64,000 bases of DNA, taken from contig DAIDHR010000003.1 in NCBI GenBank assembly GCA_027459605.1, forward strand, positions 1-64,000, given 5' to 3'. Numbering within the stretch: the first letter of the stretch is position 1; every line of letters starts with the position of its first letter. The stretch is from Alphaproteobacteria bacterium (GTDB taxonomy: Bacteria > Pseudomonadota > Alphaproteobacteria > UBA9655). Below, in pieces: positions 41,595 to 50,426 of the stretch. The notes beneath the pieces were generated by a model. The model was not told where the DNA came from. It ran no database searches and saw only the letters and a list, made by a program, of their open reading frames with translations. The position numbers were made by a program, and so were the translations under genes.

Positions 41595-42431
41595 ATGAAA
41601 AAGGGAATTGTTTCACGAGGGATGAAGTTATGCGCCTTTATCGCTTTGTTGGCTGTAACAGGGTGTGCAGAATATCACAAAAGAGTTTTAGAACATACTG
41701 CAGAACGTGGAACTGAGTTTACAAAAACCCTTGCTAAAGAATATGAAGATCTTGGTAAAATTGAACAATACACAATGTATGACGAATATTCTGCAGATTA
41801 TTATTACCTCAAAGCAATTTATGCAAAAGAAGGAAAAAATGTTGGACCAACCCATTTAGAGAGTTGGTCTATTGAGCCTGACAAACTTCCTGAACTTGAG
41901 AAAGCCCGCCATCGTTTGGTGAGAGCTTTGAAGTCGGGTGCTCGCGAGATAGCTCCCAAAATGACTGCCTTTACTCAAGCCCATTTTGACTGCTGGGTTG
42001 AAGAACAAGATGAAAATTGGCAAAAGGACGATATAGCAACCTGTCGGTCCGAATTTTATAAAGGTATGGCCGATGTTGAGCTAATGCTCATGGGTGGGGT
42101 TGAAAAAACGAAGCCTTCCCACATGGTATTTTTCCGATCTAATAGCTTCCACCTTACAGCAGCTGGCATAAAGGTTATTGATAAGGTTGCTGAAATTATT
42201 CAGAAAATGAAATATGCTCACCACATTCTTCTTGTTGGAAGAACAGATATGAAGGGAGATCTGAAACATAATAAGCAGCTCTCAAAGCATCGCGCTATGG
42301 CTGTGAAGAAAGAGCTTATTAGAAGAGGTGTTTCTCCTCACTTTATTGCCATAAAGGCAGAAGGAGAAACTCCTGGCCCAAAGGTAGATGCCCATAACAG
42401 ACGTGTTGATATCCTAATTTTAAAGTACTAA
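41595..42431 (+). CDS. OmpA-family peptidoglycan-binding lipoprotein
   Basis: About 278 residues from the ATG at 41595 (AAAGGAAG upstream; an ATG at 41553 lacks a site). Lipoprotein signal KLCAFIALLAVTGCAEY with Cys at the lipobox. A helical middle domain precedes the C-terminal OmpA domain: VIDKVAEIIQKMKYAHHILLVG, the LSKHRAMAVKKELIRRGV helix and AHNRRVDILI with the conserved Arg. It would tether the outer membrane to peptidoglycan. It is a single-gene unit with its own terminator. Confidence 0.88.
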   Translation: MKKGIVSRGMKLCAFIALLAVTGCAEYHKRVLEHTAERGTEFTKTLAKEYEDLGKIEQYTMYDEYSADYYYLKAIYAKEGKNVGPTHLESWSIEPDKLPELEKARHRLVRALKSGAREIAPKMTAFTQAHFDCWVEEQDENWQKDDIATCRSEFYKGMADVELMLMGGVEKTKPSHMVFFRSNSFHLTAAGIKVIDKVAEIIQKMKYAHHILLVGRTDMKGDLKHNKQLSKHRAMAVKKELIRRGVSPHFIAIKAEGETPGPKVDAHNRRVDILILKY

Positions 42432-42497
42432 AGCCGAGGTTCACTCTTCAGCTAAGACTGAAGAGATAATAATAAGAACATGATCTTTAAACTTCTT

Positions 42498-42522
42498 AGG
42501 CGCCGTAAAAGGCGCCTTTTTC
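42498..42522 (+). terminator. rho-independent terminator of the OmpA-like gene
   Basis: AGGCGCC and GGCGCCT pair around a 6-nt loop and are followed by five T. Confidence 0.9.
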
Positions 42523-42657
42523 TTGACAAAATTTAGCCCCACGAGACTTCTATTGGAGAAACTACGTTATAGCGTATCTATACATGCTTATTTGAACCAA
42601 TGAAGCGAATATATCGAATTGGAATACATCAAATCACGAATTCTCAAAGCCCTAAAT

Positions 42658-45600
42658 TTACCCTGCTATGGCTACAAGATCTTCTAAGATTTTCTGAGCT
42701 TCTTTGACTCGAGCCTTAGGGGAGCCCAGAGATCTTATATAAACAATTTTTTGATCTGGGCGGATTTTTGCAGTTCCTTTCTGATCAGCGATATGGTTAA
42801 TCAATGTTTCGGGGTTTTTAAATGTATTTTGATAAAAGCCTATCAGAACTCCCTTTGGACCAGCTTCCACTTTATCCACGTTTGCTTGGCGAGAAAGGGA
42901 TTTTAAGTAAATTACCTCTAAAAGATTTTGAACTTCCTCAGGAAGAGGACCAAATCGATCAACTAGTTCTATAGAAAAAAGATCAATTTCTTCTCGAGTT
43001 GTAAGATCACTTAAGCGTTTATAAAGGCTTAAGCGTAAGCCTAAATCAGTTACATAACTCTCAGGAATAAGGACGGAAAGACCAAGACTTATTTGAGGAG
43101 TCCAATCCGGCGATGTGTAAGCTTCTCCTTGTTTCTCAGCTTTAAGGGAAGCAATGGCTTCTTCAAGCATATGTTGATACAACTCAACACCGACTTCTCG
43201 AATATGACCAGATTGTTCTTCACCCACAAGATTTCCAGCCCCTCGAATATCCATATCATGGCTAGCAAGCGTAAATCCTGCTCCAAGAGTATCGAGAGAT
43301 TGGATGACTTCAAGTCGCTTTTGGGCTTCAGCGGAGAGGGGCTGCCCCGCAGGATAGGTGAGATACGCATATCCCCTTACTTTAGCTCGGCCGATTCGCC
43401 CTCGTAGTTGGTAAAGTTGCGCAAGCCCAAAAAGGTCAGCACGATGGATTAACAGAGTGTTGGCACGAGGGATATCTATACCAGATTCAATAATATTCGT
43501 ACTCAACAACACATCAAAGACTCCATCATAAAAATCGGACATGACATTTTCGAGAGCAATTGGGGACATTTGGCCATGAGCGACTGCAAACTTAACTTCT
43601 GGGACAAATTGGCGCAGGCGTTCAGCCACTTTGTCCAAGTCTGCAATCCGAGGGCAAACATAAAAGGTTTGTCCCCCTCGAAATTGCTCCCTTAAAATAG
43701 CTTCTCGCATGACCATCCCATCAAAAGGAAGGACGAATGTACGAACGGCCATACGATCAAGAGGGGGGGTTGTGATCAAACTCATGTCTCTTACCCCAGA
43801 AAGGGCCATTTGAAGGGTTCTCGGAATAGGTGTTGCTGTGAGAGTCAAGACGTGGACATTGCTTTTAAGGTTTTTTAACTTTTCTTTTTGAGCAACCCCA
43901 AAATGTTGCTCTTCGTCAACAATAAGGAGGCCCAAATCATGAAAGCTAATTGATTTGCCAAGGATGGCATGAGTTCCAATCAGAACCTGAATTTCTCCAT
44001 TTTTGAGCTGGTCCTTAAGAAGAGCCGCTTCCCTAGGTTTAACGAGACGTGACAGTTGGGCAACTTTAATCCCTGTGTCCTTAAAGCGGGAAATAAAAGA
44101 TTGATAGTGTTGGCGGGCGAGAAGGGTGGTAGGAACAATAATTGCAACTTGTTTACCGGATGAGGCAACCACAAAAGCAGCCCTCATGGCAACTTCAGTT
44201 TTTCCGAATCCCACATCTCCACAAACAAGGCGATCCATAGGCTTGCCTTCCATTAAGTCTTGGAGGACATCCTCAATCGTGGAAAGTTGATCTTCTGTTT
44301 CGGGATAGGGAAAGCGAGCTGCAAATTCGTCATAAGCTCCAACCGGTGGTTGAAAGATGTCTGCTTGATGAAGCTTACGGGAAGCCGCAATTTTTAAAAG
44401 ATAATCCGCGATTTCTTTGAGGCGTTTTTTAACCCGGGCTTTTCTGGCTTGCCAGGCAACGCCTCCCAATTTGTCCAAGGACACTAAGGCATCTGACGCT
44501 CCATATCGGGACAGAACCTCAATATTTTCAACGGGAAGATAAAGTTTGTCCCCACCCTCATAAAAAATTTCAAGACAATCATGGGGAAAGCCCCCCACAT
44601 CAAGGGTTTTGAGACCTTCATAACGGCCAATTCCATGTTCTACATGAACGACAAAGTCACCAATCTGAAGACTCGATACCTCTTGAATAAAAAGGTCGGC
44701 TCTCTTTTTTGATTTGAGGGGACGCCCCATGCGCTCTCCAAGGATATCTTCCTCTGTGATAACCACAAGGCCAGGGGCTTGAAATCCTTGGTTCATTTCA
44801 AAGACGGCAAGGGCCGGAGTTTTTTCACTTATTAGGTTTGAAAAAGTTTCAATACGCCTGAGAGGAGCAAAGTGGTGCTCCTCTAAAATATGAGCTATGC
44901 GTTCGGCTGATCCATGGGTTACTCCCACAATAAGTACGCGAGTCCCTTCAGCTTCATAAGCTTGTAGTGTTTGCTTAACAGCTTCAAATACATTTTCTTG
45001 GGAAACGCGCTTATTTGCAAAAGAAGGGCTCACCTTTCCCCCCATATCAAGCGTATGCCCTTTAAAATGAGGGCGGGAAAATGGGCTAAAGATAATTCTT
45101 TTGGCGGGAGGAATGAGATCTTCCCAAGTCTCATCCAAGATATAAAGCCGGGTAGGAGGAAGGGGATGATAAGGCACACCTTGTTTTTCGAGGGATTCAA
45201 ACTGGAGACGTGTTTGATAGTGATCTTGAATTTGATTGATGTGAGCCTTGCGGGCCTCATCAAGTTGATCATCTAAACAATAGAAGGCCCCTTGAGTATA
45301 ATCTGCAAGGGTGTCTAAATGATCAAAGAAAAGAGGGAGCCAATGTTCATACCCTGCGTAAGGGTGTCCTTCAGAAATGGCGAGATAGAGAGGATCTTTA
45401 GGATCTGGCATTCCAAAAGCGTCTCTGTAACCTTTTCGAAATCGTTCTATGGTTTCAGGGGTTAAATTTATCTCTCCCATGGGCTTAAGAATTAAACTTT
45501 CGGCCTTTCCCGTACTAACCTGGGAAAGGGGGTCAAAAATTCTGAGATTTTCTAATGTTGATCCAAAAAAGTCCAAGCGAAAGGGCATTGAGTATCCGGG

Positions 45601-46104
45601 AGGAAATAAATCAAGAAGCCCTCCCCGGACAGAAAATTCCCCCCATTCACGGACACTTTCCCGTCGCACATAGCCATTTTTCAAAAGGAATTCCAGGAAG
45701 GCATCGTGTCTTACGTCCTGACCAACTTTAAGGGTCCACAGGCGTCCCTGAAAGGCTTTTTGGGGGGGAAGCTTTTGTAAGAAGGCTTGAATGGTTGTAA
45801 TTAAAAGATAGGGCTTTTTTTGAGAGGTTAAAGAAGAAAGAGTATTGAGTCTTTGAGCTAAAATATCGGGATGGGGAGATGTTCTATCATAAGGCAAACA
45901 ATCCCATCCTGGGAAAAAAAGGGGCGTCCGAGAAGGATCAAAAAAAGCAAGTTGTTCTTTGATCCTTAAAGCACGAGCTTCATCCCGAGCAATAAAAACA
46001 ACTTGGTCTTCTCTATGAGAAAGCTCGGTTAAGAGAAGGGTATCATAACCATCAGGAACATGGGTGAGAAGAGCAGGGGGTATTAATGAAGGAAGAAACA
46101 TCAT
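42658..46104 (-). CDS. mfd: transcription-repair coupling factor Mfd
   Basis: 1148 residues, the full family length. N-terminal UvrB-homology region, the RNA-polymerase-interacting domain (GDFVVHVEHGIGRYEGL and EIFYEGGDKLYLPVE), then the helicase/translocase with Walker A GDVGFGKTEVAMRA, LLIVDEEQHFG, LTATPIPRTLQMAL and the RecG-like LRGRIGRAKVRGYAYL. It displaces stalled RNA polymerase and recruits UvrA. It overlaps sdhE by 4 bp, the usual alphaproteobacterial pairing. Confidence 0.97.
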   Translation of the reverse strand: MMFLPSLIPPALLTHVPDGYDTLLLTELSHREDQVVFIARDEARALRIKEQLAFFDPSRTPLFFPGWDCLPYDRTSPHPDILAQRLNTLSSLTSQKKPYLLITTIQAFLQKLPPQKAFQGRLWTLKVGQDVRHDAFLEFLLKNGYVRRESVREWGEFSVRGGLLDLFPPGYSMPFRLDFFGSTLENLRIFDPLSQVSTGKAESLILKPMGEINLTPETIERFRKGYRDAFGMPDPKDPLYLAISEGHPYAGYEHWLPLFFDHLDTLADYTQGAFYCLDDQLDEARKAHINQIQDHYQTRLQFESLEKQGVPYHPLPPTRLYILDETWEDLIPPAKRIIFSPFSRPHFKGHTLDMGGKVSPSFANKRVSQENVFEAVKQTLQAYEAEGTRVLIVGVTHGSAERIAHILEEHHFAPLRRIETFSNLISEKTPALAVFEMNQGFQAPGLVVITEEDILGERMGRPLKSKKRADLFIQEVSSLQIGDFVVHVEHGIGRYEGLKTLDVGGFPHDCLEIFYEGGDKLYLPVENIEVLSRYGASDALVSLDKLGGVAWQARKARVKKRLKEIADYLLKIAASRKLHQADIFQPPVGAYDEFAARFPYPETEDQLSTIEDVLQDLMEGKPMDRLVCGDVGFGKTEVAMRAAFVVASSGKQVAIIVPTTLLARQHYQSFISRFKDTGIKVAQLSRLVKPREAALLKDQLKNGEIQVLIGTHAILGKSISFHDLGLLIVDEEQHFGVAQKEKLKNLKSNVHVLTLTATPIPRTLQMALSGVRDMSLITTPPLDRMAVRTFVLPFDGMVMREAILREQFRGGQTFYVCPRIADLDKVAERLRQFVPEVKFAVAHGQMSPIALENVMSDFYDGVFDVLLSTNIIESGIDIPRANTLLIHRADLFGLAQLYQLRGRIGRAKVRGYAYLTYPAGQPLSAEAQKRLEVIQSLDTLGAGFTLASHDMDIRGAGNLVGEEQSGHIREVGVELYQHMLEEAIASLKAEKQGEAYTSPDWTPQISLGLSVLIPESYVTDLGLRLSLYKRLSDLTTREEIDLFSIELVDRFGPLPEEVQNLLEVIYLKSLSRQANVDKVEAGPKGVLIGFYQNTFKNPETLINHIADQKGTAKIRPDQKIVYIRSLGSPKARVKEAQKILEDLVAIAG

Positions 46105-46361
46105 AAATTTTCTAAGTAATCTTGAATCATTTTAATAAGAACTTTTGGAGCATCCTCGGGAAAGGGGATTCTTTCAAAAAACCAACCGTAGAGAGTCTGA
46201 TCAGGAATGGCAAGAAAGCTTTCGAATTGTTTCATCTCTTCCTCATCCATCGACTCAAGGTATCTATGGGCAAATCCACCCAAAAGAAAATCCATCTCTC
46301 GCATGCCTCGATGGTGACTTTGATAAAGAAGGCGTTTTCTTAAAATCTTAAGGGAATTCAT
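46101..46361 (-). CDS. sdhE: succinate dehydrogenase assembly factor SdhE
   Basis: An 86-residue SdhE/DUF339 protein. LLYQSHHRGMREMDFLLGGF contains the RGxxE-type motif (RGMREMD) that helps attach FAD covalently to SdhA. TLYGWFFER follows. It is coupled to mfd by an ATGA-type overlap. Confidence 0.93.
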   Translation of the reverse strand: MNSLKILRKRLLYQSHHRGMREMDFLLGGFAHRYLESMDEEEMKQFESFLAIPDQTLYGWFFERIPFPEDAPKVLIKMIQDYLENL

Positions 46362-46562
46362 GAAACCTTCTTACTCCTCTTTATGTTTTAAGGTCAATTA
46401 GAGAAGAACTGATTGTGAAAAACATATACAGAAGCCTATATACTCAAGGAGACATTCTCACACCCCCCTCATCAATATTACGGGCGTGTATTTTCTAAAT
46501 TTAGAGAAACTGGAAAGGTTTACATGAGGTTTTTGGTTTTGCCTTTGAATAAGATGAAAACC

Positions 46563-46586
46563 GAAAGGAGCTCTATGGCTCCTTTC
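46563..46586 (-). terminator. rho-independent terminator of the DsbA-like gene
   Basis: GAAAGGAGC and GCTCCTTTC pair around a 6-nt loop; on the minus strand GGTTTTC follows. It lies 22 bp past the gene's stop. Confidence 0.75.
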
Positions 46587-46607
46587 TTTCTCTTATCACA
46601 ACGCTAT

Positions 46608-47438
46608 TTAAGAAGCTGGCTGAGCCGACCCCTTCTGATCCTTTGCAGATGCGGAAGTTACTTCCCTCAGCATCTTATTTAAGTCGTCGGCTTTTGCATA
46701 ACCTGGAAGAACTCTGGTTTCTCCCACAATTAAAGTTGGAGTTCCATTAATTCCAAGTTCCTTAGCGAGGTCAAGGGTCTTGTCAATTTGCGCTTGGACG
46801 GTTTTGGCTTTCATATCCACTTGAAGCTTTTTTGGATCAATTCCAACAGAGCTTGCCAGCTTTATGAGCTGCCTTTTTGTTAAGTGTTTATCTGCGGAAA
46901 AGACAGCTTTTTGAAGTTGGTCATATTTTCCTTGCTCTTTTGCAGCCAACATTGCTTTAATGGCCATAATAGAGTCAGGGCCCATAATAGGAATATCTTT
47001 ATAAATGACTTTCACATCTTTATTTTTACTCAATAAAGCTACCAACTCAGTATGGAATTTTCTACAGTACCCACAATAGGGATCCATAAACACAACCAAA
47101 GATTGGGTTCCCTTTGGATTTCCTCCAATTGGGCTTGTCAGATCTTTAAAGATTTTATCCTTATGCGTCGCAACAGCTTTTTCCATTTTAGCTGTTGTTT
47201 CTTTCTCTTTGAGGGCCATCCCGGCTTCAAGAGCGTTCGTCACGGCTTCTGGGTGTTTCGCGAGATAACCCGCCAAAAGCTTCTCAATCTCAGCGCGTTG
47301 AGATGAGGTAAAGTTTGATGAGGCTTGGATAGAAGGCATTTCAGGTGTCGTTACAGGAACTTGCTCCTCGGCACAGTAACCTTGCTGGCCTATGGTCAAA
47401 GAAAAGAAAGGTAACAGACTTAAATAGATTTTTTTCAT
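46608..47438 (-). CDS. periplasmic DsbA-family thiol oxidoreductase (ScsC/Com1-like)
   Basis: 276 residues: a signal peptide (MKKIYLSLLPFFSL, cleavage near CAE), a helical stalk of about 80 residues (SSQRAEIEKLLAGYLAKHPE and on) of the kind that oligomerises ScsC/DsbP proteins, then a thioredoxin fold with the redox motif DPYCGYCRKFH, an inserted helical domain and the cis-Pro loop NGTPTLIVG. It makes or rearranges disulfides in exported proteins. That is relevant here because the window encodes many small Cys-rich secreted proteins. It is a single gene with its own terminator. Confidence 0.92.
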   Translation of the reverse strand: MKKIYLSLLPFFSLTIGQQGYCAEEQVPVTTPEMPSIQASSNFTSSQRAEIEKLLAGYLAKHPEAVTNALEAGMALKEKETTAKMEKAVATHKDKIFKDLTSPIGGNPKGTQSLVVFMDPYCGYCRKFHTELVALLSKNKDVKVIYKDIPIMGPDSIMAIKAMLAAKEQGKYDQLQKAVFSADKHLTKRQLIKLASSVGIDPKKLQVDMKAKTVQAQIDKTLDLAKELGINGTPTLIVGETRVLPGYAKADDLNKMLREVTSASAKDQKGSAQPAS

Positions 47439-47776
47439 TTTGGATCTCCCTTTGTTAAGGCTTTAAATATACCTAAATTTTAATTATTCCACAAGATCGT
47501 TGGGAAGAAAGCAATAATTCCCCTGATAAAGAGAGGAAAGAGCTAATTTTATAGGGTTACACACCTCTGGATCGACAAATTATTACGCCGATTGAAGAAC
47601 AACGCGAGGAGAAGCTAGAATTGAAACATAGAAAGCCTCCTTACGTTTTCTTTTGTTACAGCTAAATTCTCAACTCATAACCAACGATGTTTAATGACAG
47701 ATAAAAATTTAAGCCTTGACGAAACATAGTTAATATAATTATGTATTGACTCTTCTAGGCTCTAGAAAGGGAACCT
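47439..47776. other. 338-bp intergenic region
   Basis: It separates the divergent DsbA-like and MazG-like genes and should hold both promoters. TTGACG near 47716 with AT-rich sequence downstream is a possible -35 for the MazG-like gene, but the spacing to a -10 is uncertain. No small gene is evident. Confidence 0.4.
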
Positions 47777-48157
47777 ATGAATTCTTCAGATTCCTCTTTG
47801 AAGCGAGCTTATGGACTTTTTCAAGAGGTAGCAGAGGAAGGGTTTGATTGGGAGTCCCCTTTTGCAGCAGCAAGAAAAGTCAAGGAAGAACTTGAGGAGG
47901 TTATTGTTGAGCTCCATAAAGAAAATACTTTGGCTCGACAAATGGCTCTTAAGGAAGAAGTAGGAGATTTGTTCCTTGCATGTACTTGCCTTGCTTTGCA
48001 TTGTGGATTGGACCCAGAAGAAGCTATAGATTTGGGGCTGAAAAAGTTCTTGAAACGTTATAAGCATTTTAAAGCCTATGTAAGAAAGGAGGGAATTTCT
48101 CTCCAAGAAATATCCCAAGATGAGCTTACGACATTATGGAGAAAGCTTAAAAAATAA
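47777..48157 (+). CDS. single-domain MazG-like nucleotide pyrophosphohydrolase
   Basis: A 126-residue all-alpha MazG-fold protein with the metal-binding pattern VKEELEEV, then KEEVGDLFLACTCLA (E-x3-E and E-x2-D). It corresponds to one half of the two-domain housekeeping MazG. It would hydrolyse (d)NTPs to monophosphates, clearing damaged nucleotides. The start has AAAGGGAAC upstream. Confidence 0.85.
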   Translation: MNSSDSSLKRAYGLFQEVAEEGFDWESPFAAARKVKEELEEVIVELHKENTLARQMALKEEVGDLFLACTCLALHCGLDPEEAIDLGLKKFLKRYKHFKAYVRKEGISLQEISQDELTTLWRKLKK

Positions 48158-48275
48158 GATTGCTGAATAAGATTCATACGTGGAACAGTTTTTGGTGTTA
48201 TAAAGTTAAATCTATTGATTATGATGTTTAAATATAATATAAGAAAAAAATTATTCAAAAGAAGGAAGGAATAAC

Positions 48276-48704
48276 ATGACTGAAAGAAATGAATCACTCG
48301 AGTTAACCTCGTATGTTGCAGATATCGTATCTGCGTATATTTCTAATAACACTTTGCCATCGGCTGAAATACCTGGATTCGTTCAACTTATCCATCGGAG
48401 CCTTTGTGCCCTTTCTTCGGGGCAATCATTTTTGCTCTCTGGTCGGTCAGAACCAGCCGTAGCTGTTGAAGATTCAATCCACTCCGATTACATTATATGT
48501 CTTGAGGATGGGCGTAAGTTAAAAATGCTAAAGCGTCATCTTAAAACTGCTTACAACATGACCCCTGAGCAATATCGAGAGAGGTGGAATTTACCTGCAA
48601 ATTACCCGATGGTAGCTCCAAATTATGCTAAACGGCGCAGTAGCATCGCAAGGGACATAGGTCTTGGAACCCATAGGAAAGGTCGAAAGAAAGCAGCTGC
48701 TTAA
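48276..48704 (+). CDS. MucR/Ros-family transcriptional regulator with an altered zinc site
   Basis: A 142-residue regulator. The C-terminal half has the Ros/MucR signature DYIICLEDGRKLKMLKRHL followed by MTPEQYRERWNLPANYPMVA. MucR proteins normally keep a Cys, an Asp or Cys, and two His as zinc ligands; here the region after KRHL reads KTAYNM where a His is expected, so one ligand appears to be lost. Related proteins fold without zinc. It would bind AT-rich promoters and silence horizontally acquired or surface genes. It has its own terminator. Confidence 0.88.
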   Translation: MTERNESLELTSYVADIVSAYISNNTLPSAEIPGFVQLIHRSLCALSSGQSFLLSGRSEPAVAVEDSIHSDYIICLEDGRKLKMLKRHLKTAYNMTPEQYRERWNLPANYPMVAPNYAKRRSSIARDIGLGTHRKGRKKAAA

Positions 48705-48721
48705 AAGCAACACTGTCAAAG

Positions 48722-48757
48722 GCCGATATCCCCAAGCTCAAGGATATCGGCTTTTTA
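48722..48757 (+). terminator. rho-independent terminator of the mucR-like gene
   Basis: GCCGATATCC and GGATATCGGC pair around a 10-nt loop and are followed by five T. Confidence 0.9.
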
Positions 48758-48862
48758 GTATTCTCATGAATTTTCAAAAAAAGAATTTGATGAGACTTAA
48801 ATAATAAAGAAAGAACTAACCTGCAAAAGGCAGACTAGTTCCTTAGAGTTTCTAGAATGCGC

Positions 48863-49285
48863 TCATTTTCGAGGGCTATGGGAAATAGAACACAAAGCTT
48901 CGCCCGCAACAGCCTTAGCACCCTTACAAGAAACATCTCCAAGTGAAATAATGCCAACCAGGCGTTTGTTTGCATTGAGAACAGGTAAACGTCGAATTTG
49001 GTTTTTGCCCATACTAGAAGCCGCTTCTTCAAGAGAATCTTCTTCAAAACAGTAAAGACACTTTGGTGTCATTACATCTTTAACAGTTGCTGATTTAGGA
49101 TTCTGGCCTTTTGCGATAGCTCGAACCGCTATATCACGATCCGTAATGACACCTATCAAGCGATCATTTTCACCTACGGGTAAAGATCCCACATCCCTAT
49201 CAAGCATAATTTTTGCGGCTTCTTCAATGGTTATCCCTGAATTAACAAACTTTACGTCTTTAGTCATAATATCTTTAACTTTCAT
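48863..49285 (-). CDS. CBS-domain-pair protein
   Basis: 140 residues made of two CBS domains: KVKDIMTKDVKFVNSGITIE with RLIGVITDRDIAVRAIAKGQ, then TVKDVMTPKCLYC with RRLPVLNANKRLVGIISLGD. Such stand-alone pairs bind adenosine nucleotides (AMP, ATP, SAM) as energy sensors. A short Cys-containing tail follows. It is a single gene. Confidence 0.9.
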   Translation of the reverse strand: MKVKDIMTKDVKFVNSGITIEEAAKIMLDRDVGSLPVGENDRLIGVITDRDIAVRAIAKGQNPKSATVKDVMTPKCLYCFEEDSLEEAASSMGKNQIRRLPVLNANKRLVGIISLGDVSCKGAKAVAGEALCSISHSPRK

Positions 49286-49457
49286 AATGTTTTCCTTTCC
49301 TGTTTTTTGTATTTTTCTTTTTGAATAATGTTCTTTTTTGTTTTAAATAATGGTCTACACTACTTAAGTTAATTTATATCACAAAGTGATTAAAAAAAAA
49401 TTAATGGGATGGGATTTGGATTTACACAAAGAATTTTAATTTAATCGGAAAATAAAA

Positions 49458-49481
49458 AGCCTTGTTAATGGTAACAAGGCT
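49458..49481. terminator. rho-independent terminator of the lysine-rich protein gene, possibly bidirectional
   Basis: AGCCTTGTTA and TAACAAGGCT form a 10-bp stem with a 4-nt loop. On the minus strand it is followed by a T-rich run; on the plus strand by TTCTTCT. Confidence 0.85.
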
Positions 49482-49513
49482 TTCTTCTAAATGTTTTTAA
49501 ATTTATTCATGAA

Positions 49514-50170
49514 TCATTGAGTTGACCAGGGGAAAGTCCACTTTGTTTTTTTCTTCTTCGTTGGTCCTTCGTAAGAATATGTCTGGATTTTCGTGCGGTT
49601 GGGATGTTTTAACTTGCGATCCTTCTTTTTAATGGCTAAAAACTCATCAAACGTTGGATTTTGACCTAATTCGGAGTCGGAAAACCTTATAATTCCCTTC
49701 TTGTGATACTCTTCGCCCTTGTTAAATAACCTTTCAGCTGTTCTTTTTTGTTCTTTTGTAAGATCTTTAACCTCCACAAAGTAGACCTGAGGAACTTTAA
49801 TTAAGGGAGGGTTTTTCTTTTGCCGTGAAGCGCCACGACGGGATGATTTTTTCTGTTTCTTTTGCTTTTTTGCTTCTTTTTTTGATAACTTCTTCTTTTT
49901 TTTATCATGCGCTTTTTGCTTCTTTCTCTTTTTTTCTAATTTTTTTTGTAGCTTTTTTTCACGAGCCTTTTCCTTTTTAGCTCTTTTTTTCTGCTTTTTT
50001 GCCAATTTCTTTTGAGCTTTTTTCTTATGGGCTTCATCCTTTTTAAGCGCACGAGAAATGGATTTTCTTCCATAATCGTCTTCTGATTTATGCTTTGCAT
50101 AAGAAAGTTCACCAGTGAAAAGAAGGCTGATGGCTAGGAGTAAGACTCCAAAATTTCGTATATATATCAT
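49514..50170 (-). CDS. exported, extremely lysine-rich protein
   Basis: 218 residues from the ATG at 50170 (AGGAG 5 nt upstream; an earlier ATG at 50239 has none). Signal peptide YIRNFGVLLLAISLLFTGEL ending near SYA. Residues ~40-115 are a low-complexity run of Lys/Ala/Glu/Gln/Arg heptad-like repeats, probably a long charged helix. A short globular part follows (VYFVEVKDLTKEQKRTAERL) and a basic tail. It could bind polyanions such as DNA, teichoic or lipid phosphate, or peptidoglycan. No known family. Confidence 0.65.
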   Translation of the reverse strand: MIYIRNFGVLLLAISLLFTGELSYAKHKSEDDYGRKSISRALKKDEAHKKKAQKKLAKKQKKRAKKEKAREKKLQKKLEKKRKKQKAHDKKKKKLSKKEAKKQKKQKKSSRRGASRQKKNPPLIKVPQVYFVEVKDLTKEQKRTAERLFNKGEEYHKKGIIRFSDSELGQNPTFDEFLAIKKKDRKLKHPNRTKIQTYSYEGPTKKKKTKWTFPWSTQ

Positions 50171-50258
50171 AAAGTCTCCTAGAAAAATTAAGATTATATA
50201 AATAAAGGATTTTATAGGGTTCCAAACTTCAAAAGTCAATTTACATTTGAGATGTGTG

Positions 50259-50426
50259 TTATATCCAAATCAGGGCACTTATAAACAAAAGAATGCCAAT
50301 AGCAAAAAGAACCCATCCCATAATCATTCTAGGAGGAGGGAGGTTATCGTTGGCAACTTTCGTAGAAAAAGAAGATCGGGACTCAAAAGAGGAAGGTGGT
50401 TTTTTTTCGGGCGACCTTACCAACAT
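50259..50426 (-). CDS. 55-residue tail-anchored membrane protein after gltA
   Basis: A short frame starting at an ATG that touches the gltA stop (TAA-ATG), so it can be translated by re-initiation. The N-terminal 33 residues are polar and basic (VRSPEKKPPSSFE, NDNLPPP). The C-terminal 20 are one hydrophobic helix (MGWVLFAIGILLFISALIWI). The codon pattern and the fused stop/start argue for a real gene. Function is unknown. Confidence 0.6.
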   Translation of the reverse strand: MLVRSPEKKPPSSFESRSSFSTKVANDNLPPPRMIMGWVLFAIGILLFISALIWI

